A DNA stretch of 64,000 nucleotides from NCBI GenBank assembly GCA_030141605.1, contig JAQGDQ010000494.1, positions 64,001-128,000 of the forward strand. The letters run 5' to 3'. A program made the position numbers and the translations under genes. Under the pieces are notes generated by a model. That model had not been told where the DNA came from. It saw only the letters and a program-made list of their open reading frames with translations, and ran no database searches. Below are positions 46,446 through 59,420 of the stretch, piece after piece; position 1 is the first letter of the stretch; each line of letters begins with the position of its first letter. The DNA comes from Tubiluchus corallicola. Taxonomy: Eukaryota; Priapulida; Priapulimorpha; Priapulimorphida; Tubiluchidae.

Positions 46446-46839
46446 TAAAACATATTATGAGATTAAAATTACGTATTACGTGCATAAACAATGCAGCGGT
46501 TTAGAAAATAAGGTTGCTCTAGTTATTCTTTATCGTATAAACATCGGCCATTTCTGTAACTCCATTGTCCTTTTCATACTGTACGAATAACAGTTTGACA
46601 AATACGTGTGTGTTGTAAACTGCTATGGTGTCAAGTAGTTGAGAAAATGATTAACATTCGTGAATTCTCATGGTTAAACTTTAGACCTCGTGGTTACTTA
46701 TTTTTGATAGTTTTTATGAGGCGCTAGTTATTTTGTAGACGCGTAAGGTTCTTTCAAACTGTCAGATTCTACGTAGTCCGCTTCTTGGAAGCAGGGCTAA
46801 CGACGTACGGAAGAATTTAACAGGCAGACAAGACGTTCT

Positions 46840-47431
46840 TTCATATACTACCCCATTTTTAAGTCTGATAAAAAATCTACCTTTTATCACATTTAGCACT
46901 GCAACAGTGTTTCTCATAATTTAATAACTCATAGATTAAAAACTTACTTAACGGCGGGAGAGCCCAACTATTGATGACGTCACAAACTAACACAATTTTC
47001 AACAGCGAAAATATTCCACGAGCGTGTTGCACGTGTTTGCGAAAAAGCAAATTGAAATACAATGCTACTGCAAGATATTCAGTGTGTTGTACTAAAACTA
47101 GGCAAGTTTTAAGATAAAAATTCAAATTTTAAATGAACCGCTGTGCTCATGCATGAGCTGCCGAAAGTGTGTAGTTCGTCAGAAACTAACACATCTCAAC
47201 TGAGAGGTAGAGCATCTGTTTTTTGTGCAATGCGTTTCCGAAATGCAGGTGGCTAGTGCCGGTCTAACAAGCAAATGACAAAATGCGTGTAACAGCGTGA
47301 AATGCGTGAAATTGTTTGTATGGTAACAATTCTTTCACGTAATTCTTGAAAAAATAGTATGTTTTCTTTCAATATTTTAAAGTGTGAATTGTTTTGACCT
47401 GCAATTTGAGATTGGGTCCGGTTTTGCTTTA
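46840..47431 (-). mobile_element. MITE family 1, copy e
   Basis: The right end reads ATTGGGTCCGGTTTTGCTTT. The body is the reverse complement of the copy at 55072-55686, including CTATTGATGACGTCACAAAC and ATATTCCACGAGCGTGTTGC. The left end is not resolved. Confidence 0.7.
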
Positions 47432-50149
47432 ACAGGAAGAACTTTTATTTAAAACAAATTATTTCTCAACTGTCTTATATTTACGAGTTTAAAAGTTACT
47501 TTGCGATTTGAAATTCAACTGGAATAATTTATAAAACTCAAACTTGTTCTCAATAAATACTTCATAACTTTCTGGTGCTTGTTCATTTTATTTAATGAAA
47601 GTAGTGTGCTGACGGAACTGCCTAATATTGATGTTCCGCCATTACAGTCCCGTCGTGCCTCAGGCAACCATATTTCGGCTGTAGTCCCACTGGCCTGCCA
47701 GTCCAGGTGCAGAGTAATGATTATACAACCTAGCTGCTTCTGTCTCTTACAAAAACTGGCCGACTTCTGTTCGATTTTAGTGTCCTGGAGTTGAGGTGAA
47801 CTAAGATTTTACGGGTTGTGATGTGGGTTTTACCCAGGGGCAAAGTTGTGTCGTCTTTACACTAGTTCCCGAGAGAGAAAACGAGTTTATGCTTCGTACG
47901 TGTTCGATCTTTAGTTTTTCCGGCCAATGATAGCTACAACAGGGCGTTCAACTTACGTACATATCGGATAGCAAGTTTATTATACATGTGGTGAAGAACT
48001 GATTGTGTATCTGAGTCGAAGGAGTGAGAATTTGATTTAATAAATGAAGGTAATAAATTTAATTTGGGATTCAGTTCACGAGGAACTGTTCACACCATTC
48101 GTTGTCGGAGCTGTATAAATGTTTTTAAAACTGGAACAAAAATTGCGGCATTACGTGTATAAAGAAAGTGCCATAATCTTTGCAGACTTGAGAAATTAAA
48201 CTTCAAAATAATTGGCGTGATTTAGTGTGTGAATGAAAAATGTTTTGCTTCTAAGAGAACTAAATTTGATGAAGTGGGGGCCATCATTAGAGAGTCATAT
48301 TTTCTCTGAAATTTCTCATTCCTTAATCATGATTGCAATAAGACGCCTTAGCTTTTCGATTTATCGTAGTATTAGTACTTTGATCTACCGTTCCTCGCCT
48401 CCATTAATTATAAAAAAATCAGCAAAGGTCACGTGATGTTGCTAGTGGAAGCCCCCAATATCTTCAAAATGAAGTCATCTTTCCTGCCCCGCTTGTAACA
48501 CATTAACAGCGTACTATGCCGTTTTCACTTCATCCCAATAATTTACCGGAAGTTTCTTTGGATTTTGAATTTCGTTTTAAAATTTCGGTCAAATGTGACG
48601 TCACCAACGAGCATACCTATATGTTGTATATGTATACAGGGCGGTCCAGAAAAACAATTTTCAATAAAACAAACTCCCACCCTTCCGTCCTGGTAGAGGA
48701 GTTTGTAAAAGAGATCAACATCATCATGTGGCCCGGTTTCTCCTTCTTTCTCAAAGGCGTCTAAATCTCCCTACCAACCCCCCCCCCCCCAAGCGCCGGT
48801 AGGGCATTTTTGTACATGATATTATGCAGGCGAACGGACAGACACACGAGCGCAGATTGGACCGATTACTATAGTAACTGCTATAAAAAGTTATCCTTTA
48901 CAAGGAATTCGAACCCGTACTTTTCGCGGATACGTGGAGGTACAACATGCAAAGTTCCTTTAAACAAACTTTAGGGTTAAAGATCTTACCTGAGACCTGA
49001 GCAGTGTATTCATAACTTTCTTCTTGATAGTTTGTCGCCAAACAGTACCAGGGTTGAGCAATCGAGCCCAGGATATCTGAAAAATGCAAGTCATCGTCTT
49101 ACCCTCAAGTCGTTTCAAGTTAAGATGTTTTCACTGTTAGTTGAAATTTTCTTGCTCACGTCAGCTACTTCTTTTGCTGGCGTAGAATATTTGTTGGTGA
49201 TTGAAACTTCTGAGGGCCTCCCCATTGGCCTTGTGCGTAACGCTGTAGCCAATAAAATTAAAGTTTAACGGGAAAGAAAAGGAAATTTTTTAAGTATATC
49301 CCAAGGAACATTCGTCACCAAGAAATGCGTTGTTTGGTGAGCTTAACCTTTGACCTTTTCACGATCGTCGTCAATCGCTGGAACTGTGAAAAGGCTTACT
49401 GCTATATTTCTATACTTCTTGGAATCGGAAAAAAACTGAATTCTTGTGTTCCAACATACTAATCAATGGTGTTTATTTCTCGAGCACGAAAACAGGTACT
49501 ACTGTGTCCTGGAGGCAGAAGTTTAGTCACTTTAGTGCAACACGAGGTTCTGCTTAACTTGAATGAATCCAGGCAGTCCAGTTTTGCTATTAATTTACTT
49601 CTTAAATAGACATGTCACCGCATTTTATAGGGGCGTTGTAACTTTCACCTTTCGAGAACGTATAACTATAGATTTCATTGTTTTATGATACCCCATAGCA
49701 AATCTATGCCAACAGGTGTAACCCAGTTGAAAGTTTCACCCTCATAAAAATTGCCTTGTTTCGTCTTTGTTTCGTTTCTTGGCTAGCGGGCGAGTTTTAA
49801 GCATTTTAGCGCGCTGTAAATGGGCTCTTGTCCCAGGTCTTTATATCGGCCATTACACCTGAACTATATAATTCAGGTTTACGAGTTGAAATTTCGATTT
49901 GCTGCCGTCAGAAGAATGTCGTTTCACTATTGTAGTAGTCATTATTCGTTTTTGTGCTTCTGTGCACATGAATTTACACCTTTTTTACTCTATAATAACC
50001 TGTTTAAAGCATTTTATTATGGTTATTAATGGAGTTACTGTAATACCTGGTTGACTCAAAGCAAAAGAAAAGCTGATTTTCAAGTAGATCCCAAAAAACT
50101 TACCGTGCAAAGTCCTAGCATTACGTTAACCTGCTTTGAAAGACTTAAG
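47432..50149. other. intergenic or intronic, no supported gene
   Basis: Only chance open frames. One at 49125-49268 would start with a hydrophobic signal-like segment (MFSLLVEIFLLTSATSFAGV) but has just 47 codons, and its upstream sequence shows no clear exon. A poly-C tract occurs at about 48779-48790. A short segment near 49315-49410 (ACCTTTGACCTTTTCACGAT) recurs at about 60980-61060. Confidence 0.4.
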
Positions 50150-50530
50150 GAGCTGAAAAAGATAATTCTTAATGATTTAAAATGTTTGCGCCAACTGGTA
50201 AAATGTTACTGACTCACCTTCCCAGTGTGCACCACTGACTCACAAAAACGTATTTGTAATCTTACTGACAAAATAAAGTAATTTATGCGAAGAGTGTGCT
50301 GCGAGTGCTCTGGTTCCTTTTTCAAACTTCACCAAAGTTATCTTGTTTTTAAACTACTTAACTTAATTTCTAAAATTCATCGCAGGAGTTTAATTTCCCC
50401 CCTTTCAAGTTTTATACAGCATTACTGATAGTATAAGCTCTGCATGCAATAAGAAAGAAAGTAAGTGATACAAAATTTCAAGACAAATTTTTCAATCTAT
50501 ATGCACGAAGAGTGTTGTCTTACAGTTAAC
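50150..50530 (+). repeat. dispersed repeat family 3
   Basis: It shares TTCTTAATGATTTAAAATGT-like sequence, CTCACCTTCCCAGTGTGCAC and AAATAAAGTAATTTATGC with 12715-12900, and the downstream TACAGCATTACTGATA part with 13655-13780. It lacks the telomere-like array present in that copy. Confidence 0.65.
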
Positions 50531-51023
50531 AAAATCTGACGTGTAATTTACGGTTTCTCCTTCGAGTTTTAGCTTAGGGGGTTTTGCAACATATTTTTTA
50601 GTGAAAGGCTGTAATAACATTGGAATATTATATTATATCGCACACGTTTATAACTTTTGTGTAATATAAAAGTATAGCAATTAATTACTATGTTTTGACT
50701 GTGCTAAACTTGTTTATGATGCGTAGTTGCATGCCATGAGTTGGCGAAGTAAATTATAAATTATATGAACTGAAATTCGTGTGAATCAGAATGTCTAGCG
50801 TCTTGCTTCCTTCTTCAAGACATATCTCAGAACTGAACTATGGATAATCAATCATTACCTCAAAGCTCATCGCAAATCCAAAATAGATGCATTTCAAAGA
50901 AGAAACTAAATTACAGGGACATTATATAGGAAGGAAGAAAATAACATAAGAAAATATCATCCAGGATAAAGAAGTGAAGACAGAAAAATGGCAGAACAGT
51001 TAAAACCAAAAGCAGAAAATTAA

Positions 51024-51259
51024 GATGGATAAGACGACTACCAGATGACTGCCCATTACGCTTAGCTTTCAGAGAAACACCGAAGAAAGAAAAAAAACCG
51101 CAAAAAGGAATGCTGCTAACTTACATTAATTTCATCCAAAAAGATCTTATCAACACATCATTAGATATGAGAAATACAGAGAGATGGGAGCTGCGGGCAG
51201 CATGGATTGAAGTGAAGCAAGCGTCATGTCAGAGGAAGTGTGACTCCAGAGATACCTGA
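51024..51259 (+). pseudogene. non-LTR retrotransposon C-terminal remnant
   Basis: Plus-strand translation gives Arg-Trp-Ile-Arg-Arg-Leu-Pro-Asp near 51024, then Phe-Ile-Gln-Lys-Asp-Leu and Arg-Trp-Glu-Leu-Arg-Ala-Ala-Trp before a stop near 51257. This follows the spacing of the LINE C-terminal pattern of a WxGHxxRM-like motif, a RD.L-like motif and an R..WR-like motif. A small frameshift in the middle is possible. No reverse transcriptase is nearby. Confidence 0.5.
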
Positions 51260-51849
51260 AAACAGGCATTTCTCTTGAAATCTACCCACCTTCATTTTCG
51301 TGTAACACTGTTTTAAATCTTTATAATCGAAAGTTCAAATATTATATTTCGATTTCGTTGTTTACGTGAGCATTTATTTTTAGTTAGAAAGTAAACTCCG
51401 TTTAAGACAGATTAATGATTTTCTTTGAAAGAAGCATTCGCCTTTACCATCTCCACCAACTGCATTGTGAGATGCGTAGAACAGCTGCACAGCCTTTCCC
51501 AATGCTGGCTGTTCTTGTGCTTCTTACCATGCAACTGACGATGCTCTTTAAGGCTAATGGTTCAATTAAGTGAAGACAGCCTTTTAAGGCGCAAGAGAAT
51601 TTTCTTCAATTGAGTTTAGGGAAAACTCCATCTTGTTTTAAAGTTTTTTTTAATTTCAGAAAGTTTAGGTAATTCCAAAAAAATATGAAATTTCTCAACA
51701 TATACGCTTGTATACAGTCGCTGTTCGAATACAATGATGTATACATATATAACCAGTAAAACAGACTATTAGCAAATACTGCCAATTTTATTGCTGTGTT
51801 AATTGCTATGTGTCAATAATTAGTGTTCGCAATGCAGTGAAAATAAGAC

Positions 51850-51990
51850 AGGGCTCTTCTGAGACTTGCCCTGGTCATAACTATAAAAGAAGTGAAAATG
51901 TCCATTGAGTCTCAAAAACTCTTTATTTTTCTCCTCCCACGTGGACTTCATAAGCTGTGCAGAGAGCTACAATAATCTAAAACGCATGCT
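51850..51990 (+). repeat. dispersed repeat, partner of 40725-40860
   Basis: Same order of short conserved blocks as its partner, about 75 bases upstream of the large inverted repeat. Confidence 0.55.
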
Positions 51991-52065
51991 TTATTTTAAC
52001 GACACTGTAAATTTTTATTTTATATGTAGTTTTACCTGTAATTCTTATTGTTGTATCTCTCTGTT

Positions 52066-52862
52066 AGGGGTGAGCATCGAACGTTCGAGTTCGAACGTTC
52101 GAATCGAATTCGAATGCTCGAATTCAGTTCGAACGAGTTTTTTAGTTCGAACTCGATTCGAATCCAAAACTACAGATTCGAATAATTTAGCACTTCAATC
52201 ACATAATGTTCTTTATCACTAAAACGATTGAAACATCATACAATTAGCATAATTTAGCTGTGATTTCTGCACACAATTTTAAAAAAATTACTAGTCGTTG
52301 TTCGTCGTTGCAGAACAAAATCTAGTGCTATACATGATCTTTGTAAGACTAATTTTTGCTGGTGGTTCGAAAACTTGTTCGAAAATCTTTCGATCTCAAT
52401 TCGAATTGGAAACACTGAAGTTCGGTTCGATTCGAGTTCGCTTTCTGGAAGAGAATGGTCACCCCAACTCTCTGTGCAGATGATGAAGCCTACGAGGGAC
52501 GACAATTACGATTGAGCATTCTGTATCAGAAAACGAAACGAATTCGAATCGAATTCGAATTGAGTTTGACAGATTTTCGAACGACTAGGAAAAAGTGGTT
52601 TTACAAAGGCATATGTTGCATATTACTTGATTGTGTTCTGCAGTAAAACCCCTATTAGTTTGTTAAAAATTTTGCACAGAAACTGCAACTAAATTGTGCC
52701 AATTGTATGATGTCTCAAACGTTTTAGTGATAAAGAACGTACGTGGCTGAAGTGCTGAATTATTCGAATCCATAATTTTAGGTTCGAATCGAATTCGGAC
52801 TTATAAAAACTCGTTCGAATCGAATTCGAAGATTCGAGCTCGAACGTTCGATACTCACCCCT
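52066..52862. mobile_element. two MITE family 2 copies as a large inverted repeat
   Basis: The left copy (52066-52465) begins GGGGTGAGCATCGAACGTTC and ends GGTCACCCC. The right copy (52511-52862) runs in the opposite orientation and ends GAACGTTCGATACTCACCCC. About 45 bases separate them. Each copy matches 32995-33381. The pair forms arms of about 350-400 bp. Open frames here are chance products of the repeat. Confidence 0.8.
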
Positions 52863-55071
52863 AACGGAAATAATAAATATTTTTTTAAGACTTAATGTGC
52901 ATTTTGACTTCTTAATGCCTCGTTAATTAGTGTTGTGTTTTAGTGATTTAAATGTGTAATTGGTGATTTTGTCCCTAAAATAACATCTAATAACCTTTTA
53001 TGCTTTTTGTTGCTTTTTTTTCTTCAAGAAAGTGGTTCACAGTGTTGGAGACAGACACCATCTTTTCATTTCCTTAATTTAGGCTTTTTATAAATCATTC
53101 TATCAATTCCTGCCATTAATGGTGTGCGTAAAAAAACTTAATAATCGTCAAATTTTGCAACAAGGACTTCTGGAGAAATTTCACGAGACTATAAGTTTTT
53201 TGTGTCAGATTTCATATGGTACTCATTTCTGCTTAGACAAATAAGTCGTTATCAGTGTTTATCTGTGAATAACGTCCGTGCGCCTCTTCATAATAGAGTT
53301 TTTTGTGAGAAAGACCACAGAGTATTAAGAGCACAGTGTATAAGAGATAATCTCCATTGTAAGACGTCTGTATAAACTTAACATTTGGACCTGAATGTAC
53401 ACATAACCCAGACCTCCTCCTAAAGCTTGTAAAAAAGAAGTAGGCTGAGTTATCGCACAGCGCCCCCTGGCTCTTCATCTAACGATCTTTTTGACGACAT
53501 TTTATCCACAAGCAAAAACTTCACGAAGATGTTCTGGACAATGGTGATCTGGTTGGTCACTCATCAGTGACAAATTTGCCGATTAAAATTTTCCTTTCAT
53601 CCATTTTCACTTTCACCCCCGACTAAAACCGCCTCATAAATGGGTTACTAAACAAACTCTCTCTCTCTCTCCTGCTCTATTTCACCCGGGCAGCGATTTT
53701 TTCAGCTAAGCGAAGAAATGGAGCTGAGCAGGTGACCACTGAACAGTAAAAAATGTGATGATTGCCCTAAGTGTTATATTTGCTTATTCACTAGACAGTA
53801 ACACCTGCTACACGAGGGGGAGGGGTGCGTTTGACAGGTCTTGAAAGTTTATCAGTGGGAGGTGAAAGTATGATTAGTGCACTATACCCAATTAGCAATT
53901 ATTTGTGTACGGTGACATAAATTACCTGCTCTGCATTGCTTTTACGTTTCCTTTTTTCTGTTATATAATCATATACACATTATTTTATCTTGCCGAGAAT
54001 TTTGTAAACAACTGTACATTATTATCATTTTATTTAATTCGTAACTAATTACTGTGATACTTATTCATCATCTTCATTTATTTTTTTTCACTTATGCTAT
54101 TGTTGTTATGTTTGTTTTTATATTTTTCTTTTTGTTATTGCTTTATTTTGATTAGTTTATTTAAGCATTTAACAATAATTGCATTCAGTGGCATCAATTC
54201 TTTTTTTCTGCTATTACAATATTAAATTATAAGGGGTGAGTGACTAGATGACCTACGGTCTTTCTTCGCCCCATCTTCACGGATAAAGTTATTTTTTGTA
54301 AAATGGAAATTTGTGACACATTTGGAGAAAATAAATGTCTATGTCTATACATATGATTACTATAAAAAAGAAAACAACTGTTATTAAAAGATTTAAGATA
54401 CAAAATGTTAAAACATGTCTCATAGGTTTCTGTTACAGCTTGTAGTCATTTTCACTGATAGATTATACAAACAAACAACGAGTTTCATAGGCATAACCAA
54501 CAGAACATGAATTCACTAATTACGTATTTATAAGGAAGCCAAATACGTAAAGAGATCCACAGCAAATGGTTGCTCTTTTTATACAAATTGTCTCAGACAA
54601 ACCAAGTGGCTGCTTAGGCTAGAAGTTAGAAGTAGAAATACAAATTTACCCTCTTAGCACTGCAATGAATTGTCAATTTTGTAATTGCAAGAGTTTGTTT
54701 TGTGCTAAATCGATAAATAAATAAACACGTAATTTATATTCAGAGAAATAAGACTCTTGTAAATAATTTTTTATTGAGAAGAGATACCGGTCTTTTGTTA
54801 ACGTTGTTTTTCAAAGAGAACGAGGTTTCAGTTTTCAGAGGAACCATTTCCTATTGAGGAGAATTCTCTAGATGAAAATCCAGAGGAAAAGACTGAATTT
54901 ATGAGCATCTGTTCTGTACTTACGAATGTTCAGGGTATAGCCAGAATCAGAATCAGCAGAAAACGGGTATGGCGACCAATTGGTAAACTGTCGGTATTTG
55001 GGAACATTTTACAAAAGACCTCGAGAGTATTGACTATTGTTCATTAAAACAGTAATAAAAAAGTTTGAGTT
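52863..55071. other. non-coding, with a LINE-like 3' tail
   Basis: About 54230-54350 ends TGGAGAAAATAAATGTCTAT with CTATGT-like units and matches the tail at 1555-1600. It is probably the 3' end of a truncated non-LTR retrotransposon. No gene is supported. Confidence 0.45.
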
Positions 55072-55686
55072 GAAGCAAAACCGGACCCAATCTTTACTGT
55101 AGGTGAAAACGACCTACTATTTAAAATATTGAAAGGACACCTGCTATTTTTTCAAAAAATGACTTACGACTTACGTGAAAGAATTATTACCACACAAACA
55201 CGATTTTACGTTTTCGCCACTAGTTCTTCGCTATTACATGCATTTCGCCATTCGCTAGTTAGAATGGCACTAGCCGCTGCATTTCGGAGCTGCGTTGCAC
55301 AAAAACAGGTGCTGTACCTCATAGTTCAGATGTGTTAGTTTGTGGCGAACTGCACGCGTTCGACAGCGCAGCGGTAAATTTGAAATTTGAATTTTTATCT
55401 TAAAACAGTCCTAGTTTTAGTACAACACATTGAATATCTTACAGTAGCACTGTACTTCAATTTTTGTTTTCGCAAACACATGCAGCACGCTCGTGGAATA
55501 TTTTTAATGTAGAAAATTATGTTAGTTTGTGATGTCATCAATAGTTGGACTCGCCCGCCGTTAATTAAATTTTTAATCTATTGTTTAATTATAAGTTACA
55601 CTTTTGCAGTATTAATTGTGTTAAAATGTATACTTTTTATCGGACTTGAAAATGGGGTAGTACATGAAAAATCGTTGTCTTCCTTT
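55072..55686 (+). mobile_element. MITE family 1, copy g, full length
   Basis: It begins TGAAGCAAAACCGGACCCAA and ends TCGTTGTCTTCCTTTA. The body shares GATGTCATCAATAGTTGG and CTCGCCCGCCG with other copies. About 615 bp, non-coding. Confidence 0.7.
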
Positions 55687-56856
55687 AATGTAGATTACGT
55701 AGCAGCGTTATCTTAATAGCGAAATGTTATCTGTGCATATGGACATATATTACTTACAAACTAATGAGCGGCGCCGTTTTTTAGTACAAGTCGTCCACAA
55801 GAAGGCCGTTGGTCAGTTATGGTACAACTACAACAATCTACAACATCTATAACAATCTGCACATCACTCTTGTTTGTCACAGCACCAATCTGGTAATCTG
55901 ATTCTATATGTGCAGACCAATAACTCATCCTTGAGCGTCAAAAAATCGTGGGAACTGCCTCGTCGGTAATAAGCATGATTTTTCGCCGCGTTGGGCAATA
56001 ATTTTTACGATTTTGGTAGGATGAGGAATGTCTTCGCGCTGTCATGATTTCACCCGGGAAATTTAATGCAGCTCTTCGATGTTTAGTGCCCCTTCATCGT
56101 TCAAACTTTATGTAAAATAATTTGAGTGTCAATATGTCCTTTAAATTTTGTCTACTCACGTCATTTCACTACATTTACGCTAAATGGGTTCTTCGTCAAA
56201 GGCGTCGGTTGCCCTTGTTATTGTGAAGACTTGCACCTTCGTCATGGATACGCCCCTGGCGACGTTTTACCTGCATTTGAAGTGGCGGTAGCCATTATGG
56301 ATTTTAAATGGGCGAGCTTCCTGTCACCTCTGTCTGTGATATGTCCCGTAATGGTCATTTCTCATCAGATAAATGCCATAATAATTGGACAGGGTGATTT
56401 TGCACAAAAGTTTTCCTGTTTGAGGTGCCGACTTTATCTTCAAAGTGTTTGGCGTTTTAAAACCCTCTTCCTCCAATATACGCTTGTCAACAATGGACGG
56501 CGCTGATTATTTGTAGCTCTTAGTCCGCTAGGTGGCAGGTCTGGGGCAAGGTAGCTACTCATCGACGAATTGACTGATAAACTGACTGACAAAAACAATG
56601 TAATGCCCAGTGAATGGTTGATTTTTTTCATCCTAATCAGTTCTACCTGACGTCCGACCGACTGGCTCACTGATAAAACAAATCATTATTTCGTCTGTAT
56701 TATTAAGATTTAGGATCAACTGTTTGATTGATCCATTCATTTAACACTGGATGTGTTTCTTTTTTCTTTTTCATCAGACGTCCTAAACGGTAATAAAGTC
56801 ACAGGATTAAAGTTACCGGGAAAAAGACGCGGGGGAAGAAGTAACCCAATCCTAAT
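55687..56856. other. no supported gene
   Basis: The longest open frame (56126-56506) has no recognisable domain and looks like chance. Confidence 0.45.
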
Positions 56857-57151
56857 CGTATCCCTGACCCTAATCCCTAATTCTAATCCTAGCCAAAATT
56901 AATTTTGGCTTTTTTGCTGTGACAATTTCCTAGCCAAAATTGTGTTTCTTTTTTTGGAAAAATTTTTGCTAGGAAATTAGTCACAGAAAAAAAATTCACA
57001 GCAATTTTTGCTATGGTTAGAGTTAGGGATGTCACCTTTAGGATGTCCGACCAAAAAAGAAAAAGAAACACAATTTGGCCGGGAAATTAGTCACAGGAAA
57101 AAAGTCACAATTAATTTTGGTTATGGTTAGAGATAAGGGTTAGGGATAGCG
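56857..57151. repeat. inverted repeat with telomere-like arm ends
   Basis: Arms of about 100 bp (56857-56957 and 57051-57151) are inverted copies. Each carries, from outside in, CGTATCCCTGACCCTAATCC-like sequence, then AAAATTAATT and AATTGTGTTTCTTTTT. They flank a spacer of 93 bp that itself contains a TTAGCACAG/CTGTGA-type internal copy. The outer part resembles the array at 13069-13627. Confidence 0.75.
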
Positions 57152-58899
57152 TTGCATTTGGGTTATTTCCTTTTTCCCGTGTTTTTTCTGTTGATTTTTT
57201 TCCTGCGACTTTGTTATCATTGACTTTTTTTTACCTGGGTTCACTCCAAAAGCCATTTATGAAAAACGTTTCGATTGTTTATTTTTGGGATCGTAATGTG
57301 TACGATTATTTGTTGTTTTTAGTAAATGATAGGAGTGGTGTAGGTACCAGGGTATATACATAAACATTCTAAAACACTAAACTTAAAATCTACAGCCGAG
57401 ATTGATGTACTATCAAGGTTTTATCTAGCCATATTTTCTTTAGATACGAATAAATATTTTTCAATAGAAATATGAATAGAAATTTAAAGGTCTCCTGAAG
57501 TTTAAATGTTGATAGACTACCTTATACTGTAACAAATCTAAGTTTTGGGTTTATAGATTCCTCTTTTAATAACTTCTAAGGTTATACGTAATTAGGAAGA
57601 CCTTGTAACATCTTCTGCAAGGCAGAGGAGTGAAAGAGGAACCGAAAGAGAAGGAACGGGCAGGATTAAAGTTTCTTTAACAGAATTTTCAAGTTTATTG
57701 CCTTGCTGCAAGTGTAAGCATTTGAGGGAAATTTCCTAAATTTTGAAGAATTTCTTAAATTTCATAGTTGTATGATCTTTGAGTACTAAAAGATCGTGAA
57801 AATTCGATGTTTCTGCTAAAACTTTATTAAAAGCGCAAGTCAAATGTTGGTCGCAAAACAATTTTGATACCAAACTATGAGTTTCTATTGTTCTACGCTT
57901 TTATCATTTTGCTCTTGGTGTGCCTCCAAGCGTCTGCGTTCTGGATCAGCCCTCAAATCTCCAGAGTAAATAGCAATCAACGAAGAGAGCCCACGCTTGA
58001 CTGACGTCCCTGGACTCTTAGCTCTGAGAGTCAGGCACAAATCTCTAGAGTTGTTCGTGTCCAATCCATTGCTGTAAAGTCAAACGTTGCTGCTGTTGCA
58101 TTGTTGACAAAGCTCCATTGTGACGTTGACCACAATTCCTGCTCGCAGCGACCTTGTCTTTGCGGGATTTTCTCTAAGTATTAGCACAAGCTTTGGCATT
58201 ATAGTTTCCATTTCCAGTATGTACAGTACTTCTCTCGCATTTCACGCTAGTATTCTGAAGTGCAAATCAAACATTTGGAAAAATCTCCTCACTTGAGCAC
58301 GCGTTTAGCTGCTCTAGAGTTGAGAGTGAAACGATTTTAAAAGAGAAAATGTTTACAATAGATAAGGTCAAGTAAGGGGGTAATTTTTGTAGTTTTGACT
58401 GTGGTGTGGAATATTAAAATGACTAATGTGTCTAAAGTGAGGTTAATAGTTTTGGGAAGGTCTTGTGGGCTTGAGATGGAGTCAGCTCTTTAGCCTTAAC
58501 TACAGTTTAATCTTGTTTTGAATGTTCCCTCGAGCAAAAGTGATTAATCGAAGAAGGACATTACAGTAGTCATGTATGTAGGCCTCATTTACTAGGAATT
58601 TTGTACTAAGTTTCTTAGTCACTAGGTATGTCTCTGATTATTGCTACGTAAGAAACGGGACGGGGTAAATTTGTCATGAATCAGCCCTACCAATCCCACA
58701 ACGTGTAATCCGTGCAATGATATTTACCTGTTTGAAATGTAGAAGCTTTAAATAGCTTAGCTTTAAATACTTGCAATGAATTTTTGAATCTTGGAAGTGA
58801 AGTTTTAGCTAAATTTGCTAATTAGGTTTTCCGGCTTTTCAGCTCATTTTTTTTGGTATTACATCGTAGCACTAATTTTAAAGTTCATATTCTGTGTCT

Positions 58900-58902
<3 letters not shown>
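57152..58902. other. no supported gene
   Basis: AT-rich to mixed sequence with no long frames and no recognised element. Confidence 0.5.
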
Positions 58903-58940
<38 letters not shown>

Positions 58941-58959
58941 CGTGCGTGCGTGTGTGTGA
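58903..58959. repeat. (GT)n/(GCGT)n microsatellite
   Basis: GT units followed by GC and GCGT variants and more GT. Confidence 0.9.
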
Positions 58960-59420
58960 TATATGGCCTATATGTATGTAGGACAAGATGTACATGTCGT
59001 TACTCGGCATTAATTCTTTGTACCTACTTAGTTTTTCGGTGATTTTAATGCTACCAGAAGTAATATGGCATCGTGGCATGAAGTACGCGCCGGGAGGAAT
59101 TCACTGTGCAGATACATGCATTTGTGCACCTATCTGGTCTAACAATGAATTTATAATGTATTTCACAATAATGTTGCACTTAGCACGGAGCTGACAAGGC
59201 TTGTCAATCCTTCCTGAAGAACAAAGACTACGGACGATGATACCAAAATGCGCTTTCAAGAGACAATTTAGGAGAAGGTGCTTTTTTAACACTTTGTGTC
59301 CAAAAGCATCTAAAGACGTGAAATAATTCGGCGTCGAAGGTTGATCTTTGTTTACAAGAATCCGTGAGGAAACGACAATTATACGTTTTAGCTTTTTCGT
59401 CTTTATTGGTTCTGTTACAG

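Noticed and set aside
48895-48990. Possible minus-strand tRNA suggested by GGAATTCGAACCC
   Set aside because: A B-box-like string is present, but no A box and no cloverleaf pairing at the proper distance.
52254-52646. Several frames within the TTCGAA-rich inverted repeat
   Set aside because: The sequence is a MITE pair; frames differ between copies and have no family similarity.
56126-56506. 126-codon frame as a gene
   Set aside because: No domain, no start context and no splice signals; composition resembles flanking non-coding DNA.
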